Shown piece by piece: positions 13,630 to 21,416 of a DNA stretch of 22,602 nt. How positions within the stretch are numbered: position 1 is the stretch's first letter; each line of letters opens with the position of its first letter. Source of the stretch: CAZECE01 sp964510525 (GTDB lineage Bacteria; Pseudomonadota; Gammaproteobacteria; Pseudomonadales; JANQJO01). Where the stretch lies: the NCBI GenBank assembly GCA_964510525.1, contig CAZECE010000147.1, positions 1 to 22,602 on the forward strand. Direction: 5' to 3'. Position numbers and translations under genes: made by a program. A model generated the notes under the pieces. It saw only the letters and a list, made by a program, of their open reading frames with translations. It searched no databases and was not told the DNA's origin.

Positions 13630-15645
13630 TCAAAAGTACAGCATCACATCGACAGCCACTTCTGATTGCAACCACGCTTGTTGGTAGACCTCACTGGCGC
13701 GCAACCGTATCGCAGATTGTTCGCCCAGATTATAAACGCCTGTAAGATCAATTTTAACGCGATCGGCTAAACCCGTTGTGATGCTCGAATACAGCGTGGC
13801 ATCAAGAGACCATTGACCAAAGCCAGTGCGTTGAAAGGCACCTACAGTCGGGGTGAACAGGGCATCATAACCAACACCATGGTGATCACTGAGTTGGAAT
13901 TCACCTCCCACCAGACCATAGCCAACGAGGCCGCGCCACTGATAGGCATATCCCATCTGGCCCTGCAAGAAAGGCGTCAATTGATCATGCTCAAGCCCTT
14001 CTCGATGCGCGCCTAACTCAACCGACCATGAGGTTGATTTCAAAAACCGATTACGCGGTTTGATTGACTTGATGCCAATGACCGTTAGATCTTCCATCTG
14101 TAAGTCACCCGTTTCGTAAAGGCGCCCCTCCATCTCCAAAAACTTCAACTCTGAACCCGGAGGATAGCCAAGGCCAGCATCGGTGAGGTCGTGATACGCC
14201 GGACGCCAACTGAAGGTACCAAAGCTTGAATCTTCTCTCAAGCCAGCACCCAGAGTCCAACGCCCAGAGCGATGCCCCTGATCATCACGCTGGGCCGGTT
14301 CAGGTACAGGGGTTAAATCAGTCTCCGGTCCACTTTCAGATTCACTCAATTGTTCAAATTCACTTAATTGTTGCAACAAATTAAATGAAACACTACGAGC
14401 TGACTCGCCGAGAAAACGCACCAAACGCGAATATTCATACGCCACGGTTAAGAGCTTTTTTTGTTGCGCCTTGGGCAAGGCTTGTAACTGAGGCTCACCT
14501 TGAGCCGGTGCGACCACCAGCTGATACACCAGTTGCTGCTCGGCTTCAGTGAGTTGCGCTATGTGGTGATAAAAATGAGTAATAACAGAAGGGCGAAATT
14601 TAGCCGACTCAACCCAGTCAAACTGATAGGCGTCTCGCACTGTCTCAATCGGTATCGTATAAGCCGGATATTCTTCCAACACGCCCGAGGTCGGGCGCAC
14701 CACGTTTAACAACGCCATCACCCGGTAAGAGCAATTTTGCGAAAAGAAAAAATACTCAATCCTAGCGTCTTTAATTTCCCACACATGACGAATCAACTGC
14801 GCCACTTCAGCCTCAGTAAAGCTCAATCGAAACTCCCAAATATCGCGGCTTTCGATGCGACTGTATTCTTTTATTTTCTGATAATAGGGCCGCACTGAGG
14901 TTTCACCAGGATACCCGCCCACCAAACCACGATACACAAAGGCTAATTCGCTGTCTTCCGGTGCCTTTTGAGCGGCGTAACTGACGGTGTAAGACAGCAG
15001 CGAACTGGTATCTTGTTGCACAGGTTGGTCAAAGCGCAACAGTGTATGACCAAACATTGAAGAGGGGCTGTCCAGATAGGCGGCAGGGAAAATCAGCGAT
15101 ACCGATGTGGCTTTAAACGCCGCAGCCCAAGCATCAAAAGCTGGGCACTCGACGTCAGGTAAATCCGCATCCTTTATATTAAGCTGATGCTTTAACCAAT
15201 GAGTTCGAGCAGGAAATACACATTGCGCATGCCGATCGAGATTAGCGCTTTTCGATTGAAACAGGGCTCTGAGTGTGGCCTCTAACTCAGCCGCCGGATT
15301 GCGCTTACCCGTTTCCGCCAAGAAAAAAGCATCATCATCAATATCACTGATCAAAGCCCTATTACGCCAGCCAGTAGGTTGATAATACAACAGCGCCAGC
15401 CAACCTGGACTGCTGTGTAACGCTCGCTTGTTAGCACGTTGAACCCATTGTTCAGCTGATATGTCAGTACTCTTAGATGTGAGATTAGATGTGGAATTTG
15501 AATATGGGGTGGCAACAGCCGTTAGCGGCCAGAGATAACCCAATATAACGATTAAACTATGGAATAATAATAGAGTTAAAAATAGAGGAAAAAAACGGGG
15601 CTTGCCGCATTGGATATGGTTCATGCGGCAAGCACCATCAGTCAT
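13630..15645 (-). CDS. DUF4105 (Lnb N-terminal-type) periplasmic protein with probable outer-membrane barrel end
   Basis: 671 residues from ATG 15645; M8 (15624) is an alternative, and neither has a strong ribosome site. A signal peptide spans about 17-46 (hydrophobic FFPLFLTLLLF, cut near TAVA), then a Ser/Thr linker. The DUF4105 domain covers about 120-330. It contains SMFGHTLLRF (H200) and FSQNCSYRVMALL (C305), a His-before-Cys order that recalls circularly permuted papain-like (NlpC/P60) folds, so a hydrolase role is possible but unproven. A Glu/Ser-rich linker follows. The last ~200 residues alternate like barrel strands (GYGLVGGEFQLSDHHGVGY, RLRASEVYQQAWLQSEVAVD) and end VMLYF with terminal Phe, fitting outer-membrane insertion. 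A terminator-like hairpin lies inside its first 16 codons. Cotranscription with the DUF3015 gene, 19 bases upstream, is likely. Confidence 0.85.
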   Translation of the reverse strand: MTDGACRMNHIQCGKPRFFPLFLTLLLFHSLIVILGYLWPLTAVATPYSNSTSNLTSKSTDISAEQWVQRANKRALHSSPGWLALLYYQPTGWRNRALISDIDDDAFFLAETGKRNPAAELEATLRALFQSKSANLDRHAQCVFPARTHWLKHQLNIKDADLPDVECPAFDAWAAAFKATSVSLIFPAAYLDSPSSMFGHTLLRFDQPVQQDTSSLLSYTVSYAAQKAPEDSELAFVYRGLVGGYPGETSVRPYYQKIKEYSRIESRDIWEFRLSFTEAEVAQLIRHVWEIKDARIEYFFFSQNCSYRVMALLNVVRPTSGVLEEYPAYTIPIETVRDAYQFDWVESAKFRPSVITHFYHHIAQLTEAEQQLVYQLVVAPAQGEPQLQALPKAQQKKLLTVAYEYSRLVRFLGESARSVSFNLLQQLSEFEQLSESESGPETDLTPVPEPAQRDDQGHRSGRWTLGAGLREDSSFGTFSWRPAYHDLTDAGLGYPPGSELKFLEMEGRLYETGDLQMEDLTVIGIKSIKPRNRFLKSTSWSVELGAHREGLEHDQLTPFLQGQMGYAYQWRGLVGYGLVGGEFQLSDHHGVGYDALFTPTVGAFQRTGFGQWSLDATLYSSITTGLADRVKIDLTGVYNLGEQSAIRLRASEVYQQAWLQSEVAVDVMLYF
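14340..14375 (-). repeat. 18-bp tandem duplication in the DUF4105 gene
   Basis: Units 14340-14357 and 14358-14375 (plus-strand coordinates) match at 15 of 18 positions. They encode repeated QLSEFE/QLSESE-type sequence in the linker before the barrel part. Confidence 0.8.
15473..15496 (-). repeat. 12-bp tandem duplication after the DUF4105 signal peptide
   Basis: Units 15473-15484 and 15485-15496 both begin TTAGATGTG and match at 10 of 12 positions. They encode the Ser/Thr/Asn-rich linker (TSNLTSKST). Confidence 0.6.
15590..15633 (-). terminator. Intrinsic-terminator-like hairpin inside the start of the DUF4105 gene
   Basis: On the minus strand a perfect 11-bp stem, GCTTGCCGCAT (15633-15623) with ATGCGGCAAGC (15610-15600), closes a 12-base loop. 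It is followed by CCCG and seven T (15596-15590). This is the form of an intrinsic terminator for the DUF3015 transcript. However, it lies in frame within codons 4-18 of the next gene, and its stem contains the alternative start M8. It could act as an attenuator that gives much DUF3015 mRNA and little DUF4105 mRNA. Confidence 0.62.
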
Positions 15646-15664
15646 TACAACGTGATACTACCGC

Positions 15665-16144
15665 TTAACCGGCGTACTGTTGCAATGAAGCGTTTGCCGC
15701 CAGCGCATTAACGATAGAGCTAACAACATGCTCACTGGTGACATCCACATTTGGGTAAATAGCCGCAAAATTTTGACGCAGCGTCTCAGCAAATTGCGCT
15801 TGATCAGCGGCTTCAACTTGGAATAAATCCCCTAATACCAACAAGGCTTCACCTTCGCCTTGTGCTATGGCACTGGCAACGGTTTCCATGTTGTCATTGA
15901 TGTAGTTAAAAGCCGAATGCGAGTGAATCGTGCCTTCGACATCACAACCCAGGGTGCCAGACGTCATCGCGAATGTTTGAGTGCCATAAAACCCATTGGT
16001 TGTCGCGGCTAAGACGTGAGGCCCTAAACCTGATTGACCTTCAAACAAAATTGAACCAACGCCGCAACCCGCTGCACCATAATCCTTGGCCATAACAGGG
16101 GCAGAAAAAGCGACAGCTGCGCTCAACAGTAAAACCTTCTTCAT
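15665..16144 (-). CDS. DUF3015 family periplasmic protein
   Basis: 159 residues from ATG 16144. AAGGAG lies six bases upstream; the in-frame ATG at 16159 contains this site within its own codons, so it is the less likely start. A signal peptide at 1-19 (MKKVLLLSAAVAFSAPVMA) is cut before KDYG. The mature protein has the family pattern YGAAGCGVGSILFEGQ near the start, a paired Cys about 40-50 residues later (TSGTLGCDVEG), and a helical C-terminal half (YINDNMETVASAIAQGEGEA). The two Cys could form a disulfide. The biochemical role of DUF3015 is not known. It stands directly before a DUF4105 gene; to my knowledge this pairing recurs in gammaproteobacteria, which suggests a shared envelope function. 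Confidence 0.88.
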   Translation of the reverse strand: MKKVLLLSAAVAFSAPVMAKDYGAAGCGVGSILFEGQSGLGPHVLAATTNGFYGTQTFAMTSGTLGCDVEGTIHSHSAFNYINDNMETVASAIAQGEGEALLVLGDLFQVEAADQAQFAETLRQNFAAIYPNVDVTSEHVVSSIVNALAANASLQQYAG

Positions 16145-16150
16145 AACGTA

Positions 16151-16156
16151 CTCCTT
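16151..16156 (-). promoter_or_regulatory. Ribosome binding site choosing ATG 16144
   Basis: AAGGAG on the minus strand with six bases to ATG 16144. It is a strong consensus site and decides between two in-frame ATG codons. Confidence 0.8.
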
Positions 16157-16177
16157 CATTAAGTGATGGAGTAACGG

Positions 16178-16183
16178 ATTATA
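16178..16183 (-). promoter_or_regulatory. Candidate -10 box for the DUF3015 gene
   Basis: TATAAT on the minus strand is a perfect -10 hexamer, 33 bases before ATG 16144. The -35 region at the proper distance is poor and no TGn extension is present, so support is partial. Confidence 0.4.
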
Positions 16184-16229
16184 CGGCTTTTTTTTATTTA
16201 TGCATCAGCCGACTGATACAAAAACCAAT

Positions 16230-19200
16230 CTAATCAAAATAGTACGTACTTTGTACTCTGACAAAATCACACACATTTTGCGTTAAATGGTCTAACTGCT
16301 GATGCAAGGTTTGTTCAAGTTTTTCTAACTTTGCTTTATCACCATACCGTGCAGTGAGCTCAATCGCCAGCGCGGTGGCGCACGCATCTGGCGCTCCCAA
16401 GCTGTCAGAAGAAGACACCAGGCGGTGCGCTATCGCTTGAACCTCAGGCCAATTTTTTTCTTCAATGGCTTCGCTTAAGATCGTCATTTGCTCCGGGGTA
16501 CCCACTAAAAAGGATTCGATCACCTGCTCTATGCTGCGCTTTCGATTGCCAAATAATTCGAATAAATGTTGATGATCCCACTGATGCGTTTTTTGCAACG
16601 GTGTCGTTGGCTCTTCAAGCAATCCTGGCAAGCCCGCCATAGGCTTTGCCTCCTCATCCGCGGGGTCCATACCCAGCACCTGTTTAAAAATAACATTTTT
16701 CAATTGCACCTTTTTAACCGGCTTAATCAAATAATCATTCATACCGGACTGCAAACATTGAGCCTTATCCTCCGCCAATGCACCGGCCGTTAACGCCACG
16801 ATAGGGGTATCGCGATGAATGTTCCCCACCTCACCGCTGCGAATCAACTCCGTCACATCGGTACCATCTAAGTCCGGCATGTAAAAATCCATAAAGATTA
16901 AATCAAACGGCTGATCATTCATTGCTTTCAAATGTTTCAGCGCTTCAACACCACTATTAACGGTTTTTACACTGGCTCCTAGCTCCTCCAACATTGCTCT
17001 GGCTACCAGTCTATTGATTTCAAAATCCTCAACTAACAAAATGTTAATGTTTTGGTCAAAGGCAAAAGCTTCGTGTGCAGGCAAACTGCGTTCTGCGGGT
17101 TTATGAGAGAAAGCTTCCTCTTGAGCTAACGATGACGCTAATGTCTTCCATTCAAGCGGCTTATACAACCGATCCCACAAAGATTTTTTCACAGATTTTG
17201 GTAGCACATGATCATCAATCATGTCGGATAGCAAAATGATCCGGTAGGCGTCCGAAACCCCATTTTTAACCAGCCGCGCAATAAAATCTGTCCCCAGTAC
17301 ACCATCAAAGTGCGCATCGACAATAATATGTTTTTTTCTAAAGGCAACATCACCCGATAATCGCTGCAAGGTTTCCAAGGCATCATCCGCCTGCAAAAGT
17401 CGCTCATGTTCAATTTGCCAATGATCGAGTTGCTTGGAAAAGGCATCATAGAGTTTCCCGCTGTTTAGACACAAATAAACACAGTGCTCTGCGGGTAATT
17501 TAATCGGGTGTTGAGCTGCTTGTTGAGATCGCACCACGTCAATAGGAAGTTGAATACTGAACTCACTGCCTTCACCCACTTGGCTTTCAACGTTAATCGT
17601 GCCTTTTAACAGATGACAAAGCTCTTTTGCGATCGCCAAACCAAGACCAGTCCCGCCAAATTTACGAGTAATGGTACCCTCTGTTTGGATAAAAGGTTTA
17701 AACAGGCGGTTGATTTCTTCTTCCTTGATACCATGCCCTTCATCTTTTATCACACAATGCAGTTGGTAATGGCCTTCACTCCCCTGCTCTAAACTGGCGC
17801 CAAACATAATATGGCCCACTTCAGTAAATTTCACCGCATTGGATAATAAGTTATTCAGAATTTGTCTGAGTCTATTTGGGTCTGTACTCACAGAAACACC
17901 AGGCTCTATACCGCTAAACTCCGTGATCAGTTCAACGCCCTTTTTCTGCGCCGGCACAGCGGTTACCTGAGCCAACTCATTTAAAAAGTCCGCCAAATCC
18001 AATAGCTCATGTTCAAGTGTGATTTTACCGGCTTCAATTTTAGAGAAATCCAATACATCATTAATGGTCGACATCAAGGCCAGGGCTGACGATTTCGCAA
18101 GCTTTAAATAATGCGACTGCCTTTCAAATGAATTGTTCATACTTAAGAGATCGATGAGCCCCATCACCCCATTCATTGGCGTGCGAATCTCATGGCTCAT
18201 GCAGGCTAAAAACTCGGCTTTGGTTTTCGAGGAATCAATGGCTGCCTGCAGAGCCGCTTCCTGTTGCTTTTTCAAAATTTCTTCTTGGGTCGCATCTTGG
18301 AAGATGATTGTATACAAAGGCTGTTGATCGGCTTCAATCTTAGATACTGACACGCGCATAGGGACCTTTTTACCATTCTTGCAAACACCAAAAAGGTATT
18401 GATCGCCCTGCTTAGGGAAGTATTCATTGAACAAAACTTTAATAGAGATCGTTGAATTTGAGGTCATTGAAGTTGAGGTCGGTGGAATTGAAGCGAGTGG
18501 TTCAGAGTCCTCTTTATCGTACTGAAATATTCGATACGCCGCCTGGTTCATTGAAAAAATCTGACCAGAATCCGAATACGTGATGATCCCATCGGCCGCA
18601 TCATGCAAAATATTGCTGAGCAAATCATTGGATTTTTGCAGCGCCTGTGTTCGCTCTGCAACAGTGCTTTCCAGCTCTCTGTTGCTCTTCCTTAGCGCTC
18701 GCTTGGATGCCAGTAATTTCTGCAGTAATACCTCAATCTGAGTCAAAGTGGGTTTAAATATGAATAATGCTTCGAGAATCAATACAACCAACGTAAAAAT
18801 TACCAGAGCAAACCCCATAACCCGAATGTTCTGCAATTTTTTTTGTGCTTTTTGCTCATAGAGAAAAACAATATTATCCATCTGCTTGAGAAATGCAGAC
18901 TCTGCTGATAAAACCTCCTCGAGAAACGCTTCGGTATGCACCCCACCTGTGTGTAATCGAGCATTAAGTGAGCTGGACACAATCTTGGCATTATTAGTCA
19001 ACGTGTCGAAGAAAGGCTGAATCGTTTCAAATTTTTGGTTAATCTCTTCTGTGTTTTGTATCGGCTTGAAGAAAAATGCAGATTGTTGTTGAGCATACAT
19101 TGAATCCGAGTGCTTCAAGGTATCATGAGACGCTTTAAACGTATTTAACAATACATTGAATTCACTTTGCTTCTTCTTGATTTCATCATCAGACCACGAG

Positions 19201-19418
19201 TGCCCGCTGTAAATCATCAGCGTCATTTCTTTCGTTATTTTTTGGCTAAACATGCGCTGACGTCCTGCCATGTTAATAATGGAGGCGTCTTTTTTGGCAC
19301 TACTGAGTGAATAATCAACCAACACTTGATGGCAGGTTGTTAGCAACGCAATGGAAATAAATGCCGCGATATAGAAACGGTTAAGGTTGCGCGTTCTTTT
19401 TTTAAAAAGCGTGCTCAT
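16230..19418 (-). CDS. Hybrid sensor histidine kinase (PilJ-type sensor, PAS, HisKA, HATPase, two receivers, HPt)
   Basis: 1062 residues. TM1 (about 16-36) and TM2 (about 200-221) flank a periplasmic domain that starts with IINMAGRQRMFSQKITKEM (48-66), the signature of PilJ/NarX-type N-terminal sensors. A coiled segment and a PAS domain (about 262-380) follow. HisKA has H409 in MSHEIRTPMNG. The ATPase domain has the N box LNNLLSNAVKF (521-531), G1 DEGHGI (559-564) and G2 GGTGLGL (588-594). A first receiver (about 643-765) keeps D701, S731 and K753 but lacks the N-terminal acidic pair (VYLCLNSGK), so it is degenerate. The second receiver (about 790-910) is complete: E797/D798, D844, T877, K899. 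The HPt domain has H998 in AIAHRLVSSSDSLGA. The phosphorelay H409-D844-H998 is intact. The ligand and the downstream regulator are unknown; no matching regulator gene is adjacent. Confidence 0.95.
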   Translation of the reverse strand: MSTLFKKRTRNLNRFYIAAFISIALLTTCHQVLVDYSLSSAKKDASIINMAGRQRMFSQKITKEMTLMIYSGHSWSDDEIKKKQSEFNVLLNTFKASHDTLKHSDSMYAQQQSAFFFKPIQNTEEINQKFETIQPFFDTLTNNAKIVSSSLNARLHTGGVHTEAFLEEVLSAESAFLKQMDNIVFLYEQKAQKKLQNIRVMGFALVIFTLVVLILEALFIFKPTLTQIEVLLQKLLASKRALRKSNRELESTVAERTQALQKSNDLLSNILHDAADGIITYSDSGQIFSMNQAAYRIFQYDKEDSEPLASIPPTSTSMTSNSTISIKVLFNEYFPKQGDQYLFGVCKNGKKVPMRVSVSKIEADQQPLYTIIFQDATQEEILKKQQEAALQAAIDSSKTKAEFLACMSHEIRTPMNGVMGLIDLLSMNNSFERQSHYLKLAKSSALALMSTINDVLDFSKIEAGKITLEHELLDLADFLNELAQVTAVPAQKKGVELITEFSGIEPGVSVSTDPNRLRQILNNLLSNAVKFTEVGHIMFGASLEQGSEGHYQLHCVIKDEGHGIKEEEINRLFKPFIQTEGTITRKFGGTGLGLAIAKELCHLLKGTINVESQVGEGSEFSIQLPIDVVRSQQAAQHPIKLPAEHCVYLCLNSGKLYDAFSKQLDHWQIEHERLLQADDALETLQRLSGDVAFRKKHIIVDAHFDGVLGTDFIARLVKNGVSDAYRIILLSDMIDDHVLPKSVKKSLWDRLYKPLEWKTLASSLAQEEAFSHKPAERSLPAHEAFAFDQNINILLVEDFEINRLVARAMLEELGASVKTVNSGVEALKHLKAMNDQPFDLIFMDFYMPDLDGTDVTELIRSGEVGNIHRDTPIVALTAGALAEDKAQCLQSGMNDYLIKPVKKVQLKNVIFKQVLGMDPADEEAKPMAGLPGLLEEPTTPLQKTHQWDHQHLFELFGNRKRSIEQVIESFLVGTPEQMTILSEAIEEKNWPEVQAIAHRLVSSSDSLGAPDACATALAIELTARYGDKAKLEKLEQTLHQQLDHLTQNVCDFVRVQSTYYFD
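18447..18491 (-). repeat. Three diverged 15-bp tandem units in the kinase PAS region
   Basis: Units 18447-18461, 18462-18476 and 18477-18491 (plus-strand coordinates) encode a Ser/Thr/Asn-rich insertion (TSTSMTSNSTIS) in a loop of the PAS domain. The copies are more diverged than most in the window. Confidence 0.65.
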
Positions 19419-19498
19419 GGTGCTGGCGCGGTGATACCCAATTAAAAAAACTATGAATCTTATTTTATAAGTCTAGTATTTTTTAATTTTTTAGTTAT

Positions 19499-19537
19499 AA
19501 AAAACCTGAACATAGGCAACTCCGCCAGCAGAGTGCC
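19499..19537 (-). terminator. Possible terminator after yhbY
   Basis: On the minus strand, GGCACTCTG (19537-19529) and CGGAGTTGCC (19524-19515) form a stem of about nine pairs with one wobble and one bulged T, and a four-base loop. A run of six T (19504-19499) follows only after ten bases, longer than usual. Weak support for termination between yhbY and the kinase gene. Confidence 0.35.
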
Positions 19538-19555
19538 ATCTCAGCCAACGCCCAA

Positions 19556-19834
19556 TCAATCTTCGGGTCGGTAGATAACAGCCACGTGGCCTACCAGCTG
19601 AATTAACTGAGCCCCGGTTTCAGCCAACACCTCAGCCACCAGCTGCTTCTTTTCTCGGGCATCATAGCCTGAAAATTTCAGTTTAATGAGTGGCTTGGCT
19701 TCTAAAGCGACCGCAATTTCTTTCATAACAGGCACACTCAACCCATTATCCGCGATCGTGACAGACGGGTTCAGCGCGTGAGATTGTTGAATCAGTTGTT
19801 TTTTTTCTTCGGAGCTTAAGGCAATTTCATTCAT
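19556..19834 (-). CDS. yhbY: YhbY family ribosome-associated RNA-binding protein
   Basis: 92 residues, close to the family's ~97. It is a single CRM domain: LSSEEKKQLIQQSHALNPSV at 6-25, the glycine-containing turn IADNGLSVPVMKEI and the basic strand PLIKLKFSGYDAREKK, then LVGHVAVIYRPED at the end. E. coli YhbY binds the pre-50S particle and is thought to help large-subunit assembly. In many gammaproteobacteria yhbY lies next to rlmE-ftsH or greA. Here its neighbours are a kinase gene and a DM13 gene, so the usual linkage is absent. AGAAGAAG just upstream of the ATG is the likely ribosome site. Confidence 0.95.
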   Translation of the reverse strand: MNEIALSSEEKKQLIQQSHALNPSVTIADNGLSVPVMKEIAVALEAKPLIKLKFSGYDAREKKQLVAEVLAETGAQLIQLVGHVAVIYRPED

Positions 19835-19967
19835 GGAATCATCTTCTTCTGGTTAATTAACAACCTAATCATCTTACCACAATTGCCCCATACCAAAACA
19901 CCTATCCCAAACAATTGTGTTAAACGCTCAGCCCTTAGCATATTATATTTACCCGGGAACTATTCCC

Positions 19968-19998
19968 CCTATCTACTCAATTCCACCTATCCACTCAA
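19968..19998 (+). repeat. 18-bp tandem duplication upstream of the DM13 gene
   Basis: CCTATCTACTCAA (19968-19980) recurs as CCTATCCACTCAA (19986-19998), offset 18 bases, with 12 of 13 matches. It ends 13 bases before the ATG at 20012, so it lies in the probable leader. Confidence 0.7.
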
Positions 19999-20011
19999 AC
20001 TGTGAGCTGAT

Positions 20012-20500
20012 ATGTCTGCTATAAGAGCCTTCACCCTACTAATCACACACTGCCTCGCCATTGCAGTCGGTTTTGCGGGTGGCATCTATACCCTGCCCAT
20101 TTTATTGGCACCTACAGCCCCTTCTTCTTCCGCATTAGCCACAGCTTCTGCTAACGCTCAATTTACCGCACAGATTCGGCGTAATTTGGAAGACAGTGAC
20201 GCCTTGCATTGGGGTGAAGGCCAGCTCTATGTGTCTTCTGATACCATCGCGTTTGAAGGCAAAATGGCACCTGGGCCTGATTATAAACTGTATCTCTCCC
20301 CCTCCTTTGTGGAAACCGAAGCTCAATTTGAACAACTAAAATCAGAAATGGTTTTGGTCGGTGATATCAAAAGCTTTGATGGTTTTATGATTCCTATCCC
20401 AAATAGCATCAGCCCAGCTAACTACACCAGCGCCATCGTATGGTGTGAATCCTTTGGTGAATTTATTACGGCAGGTCAGTATCGATCATTGGAACAATGA
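20012..20500 (+). CDS. DM13 domain-containing exported protein
   Basis: 162 residues. A hydrophobic N-terminal segment (about 5-33) is a signal peptide or membrane anchor, followed by a Ser/Ala-rich linker. The DM13 domain runs from about 60 to 158: DALHWGEGQLYV, FEGKMAPGPDYKLYLSP, the acidic FVETEAQFEQLKSEMVLVGD, FDGFMIPIP and the near-invariant VWCESFGEFITAGQYR with a single Cys (about 144). DM13 domains are proposed to take part in redox or electron transfer, with that Cys as the key residue; this has not been shown for bacterial forms as far as I know. It stands alone, divergent from yhbY and convergent with rlmA. Confidence 0.88.
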   Translation: MSAIRAFTLLITHCLAIAVGFAGGIYTLPILLAPTAPSSSALATASANAQFTAQIRRNLEDSDALHWGEGQLYVSSDTIAFEGKMAPGPDYKLYLSPSFVETEAQFEQLKSEMVLVGDIKSFDGFMIPIPNSISPANYTSAIVWCESFGEFITAGQYRSLEQ

Positions 20501-20529
20501 TCAACGCTGACTTAAAACCTATCACACAC

Positions 20530-21408
20530 TCACGTATTCCGATTTTTTAAAACCTGAATACTGAAATCCAAGGTGACTCTTAATTGCCCATGCTCAATAA
20601 GGTTTTTTTTAACCTGGCGATCGCCAGCCCACTGGTAGGGCGTCATGGCAATTAGATCTTCTATCAATTGAAAGCCTTGCAGCTGTATAGAATACATTAA
20701 TGAGTGCAAGGCAATGGTGTCGAAGCCGTCCACGTCTTCCTGAGGTTTTCTCTGTGCCACGTTCGCATAGAGCGCTCGTTTGAGCTCTTTCAAGTGATCA
20801 GTGCCAGGTCCTACTCGAACCAAGATCCCGCCTGGTCTGAGCACCCGCCAAATTTCTTGATCCGAAGCGGGTGCAAAAATTTGCAACACGCCATCACAAG
20901 ACGCATCCTCCAAAGGAATTGCAAAGCTGCTAGCAACGGCATACTGCGCAGCAGCCCCCTTCGCGGCTAATTTAACGGCTTCTTTAGAAATGTCCAAGCA
21001 TTGCCACTGGGTGGCAGGGGTGAGCCGGGACAGTTCATTAACGTAATAACCCTCACCACACCCCAGATCCAAGCAAAGAGGGTCTAGCCACTGAGGGCCG
21101 AAACACTGAGAATCTAACACTTCAGAGGCATTACCACTGTTATGCTGGTTATCTCGATCAGCAAGATGCTTAACCAAGATCTCATTTAAAGAGAACACCA
21201 AAGGCTCGTAATAACCCGTGTTTAAAAAACGCCGGCGGGCTTGAATCATCGCTTTATTATCGCCAGGTGATTTCGAGCGCTTTTGATGAGCTAAGACTAA
21301 ATTAACGTAACCTTGCTTGGCTTGATCAAAGCTGTGGCCATTTTGGCATCGCCAGGTTGGAGGTTCGAAATTAAGGGGGTTATTACAATTTGGACATCGC
21401 CAAGTCAT
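20530..21408 (-). CDS. rlmA: 23S rRNA (guanine-N1)-methyltransferase RlmA
   Basis: 292 residues, slightly longer than E. coli RlmA (about 270). The N-terminal zinc finger is CPNCNNPLNF...WRCQNGHSFD, with ligands C5, C8, C21 and H25. Then come the family segment AKQGYVNLVLAHQKRSKSPGDN, the SAM-binding motif LCLDLGCGEGYYV at about 111-123, and the later motifs LQIFAPASDQEIWRVLRPGGI and YQWAG near the C-terminus. The enzyme methylates N1 of G745 (E. coli numbering) in helix 35 of 23S rRNA. The ATG lies eight bases after the stop of the upstream minus-strand gene, so the two may share a transcript. A short insertion (about 86-110) precedes the SAM motif. Confidence 0.95.
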   Translation of the reverse strand: MTWRCPNCNNPLNFEPPTWRCQNGHSFDQAKQGYVNLVLAHQKRSKSPGDNKAMIQARRRFLNTGYYEPLVFSLNEILVKHLADRDNQHNSGNASEVLDSQCFGPQWLDPLCLDLGCGEGYYVNELSRLTPATQWQCLDISKEAVKLAAKGAAAQYAVASSFAIPLEDASCDGVLQIFAPASDQEIWRVLRPGGILVRVGPGTDHLKELKRALYANVAQRKPQEDVDGFDTIALHSLMYSIQLQGFQLIEDLIAMTPYQWAGDRQVKKNLIEHGQLRVTLDFSIQVLKNRNT

Positions 21409-21416
21409 CGTTTGCC

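Noticed and set aside
13813..14709. Plus-strand ORFs within the DUF4105 gene
   Set aside because: They are antisense shadows of a well-supported minus-strand gene, with no ribosome sites or recognisable domains.
16204..16217. Hairpin ATCAG-CCGA-CTGAT as a terminator of the kinase gene
   Set aside because: Only five pairs, and on the minus strand it is followed by A-rich, not T-rich, sequence.
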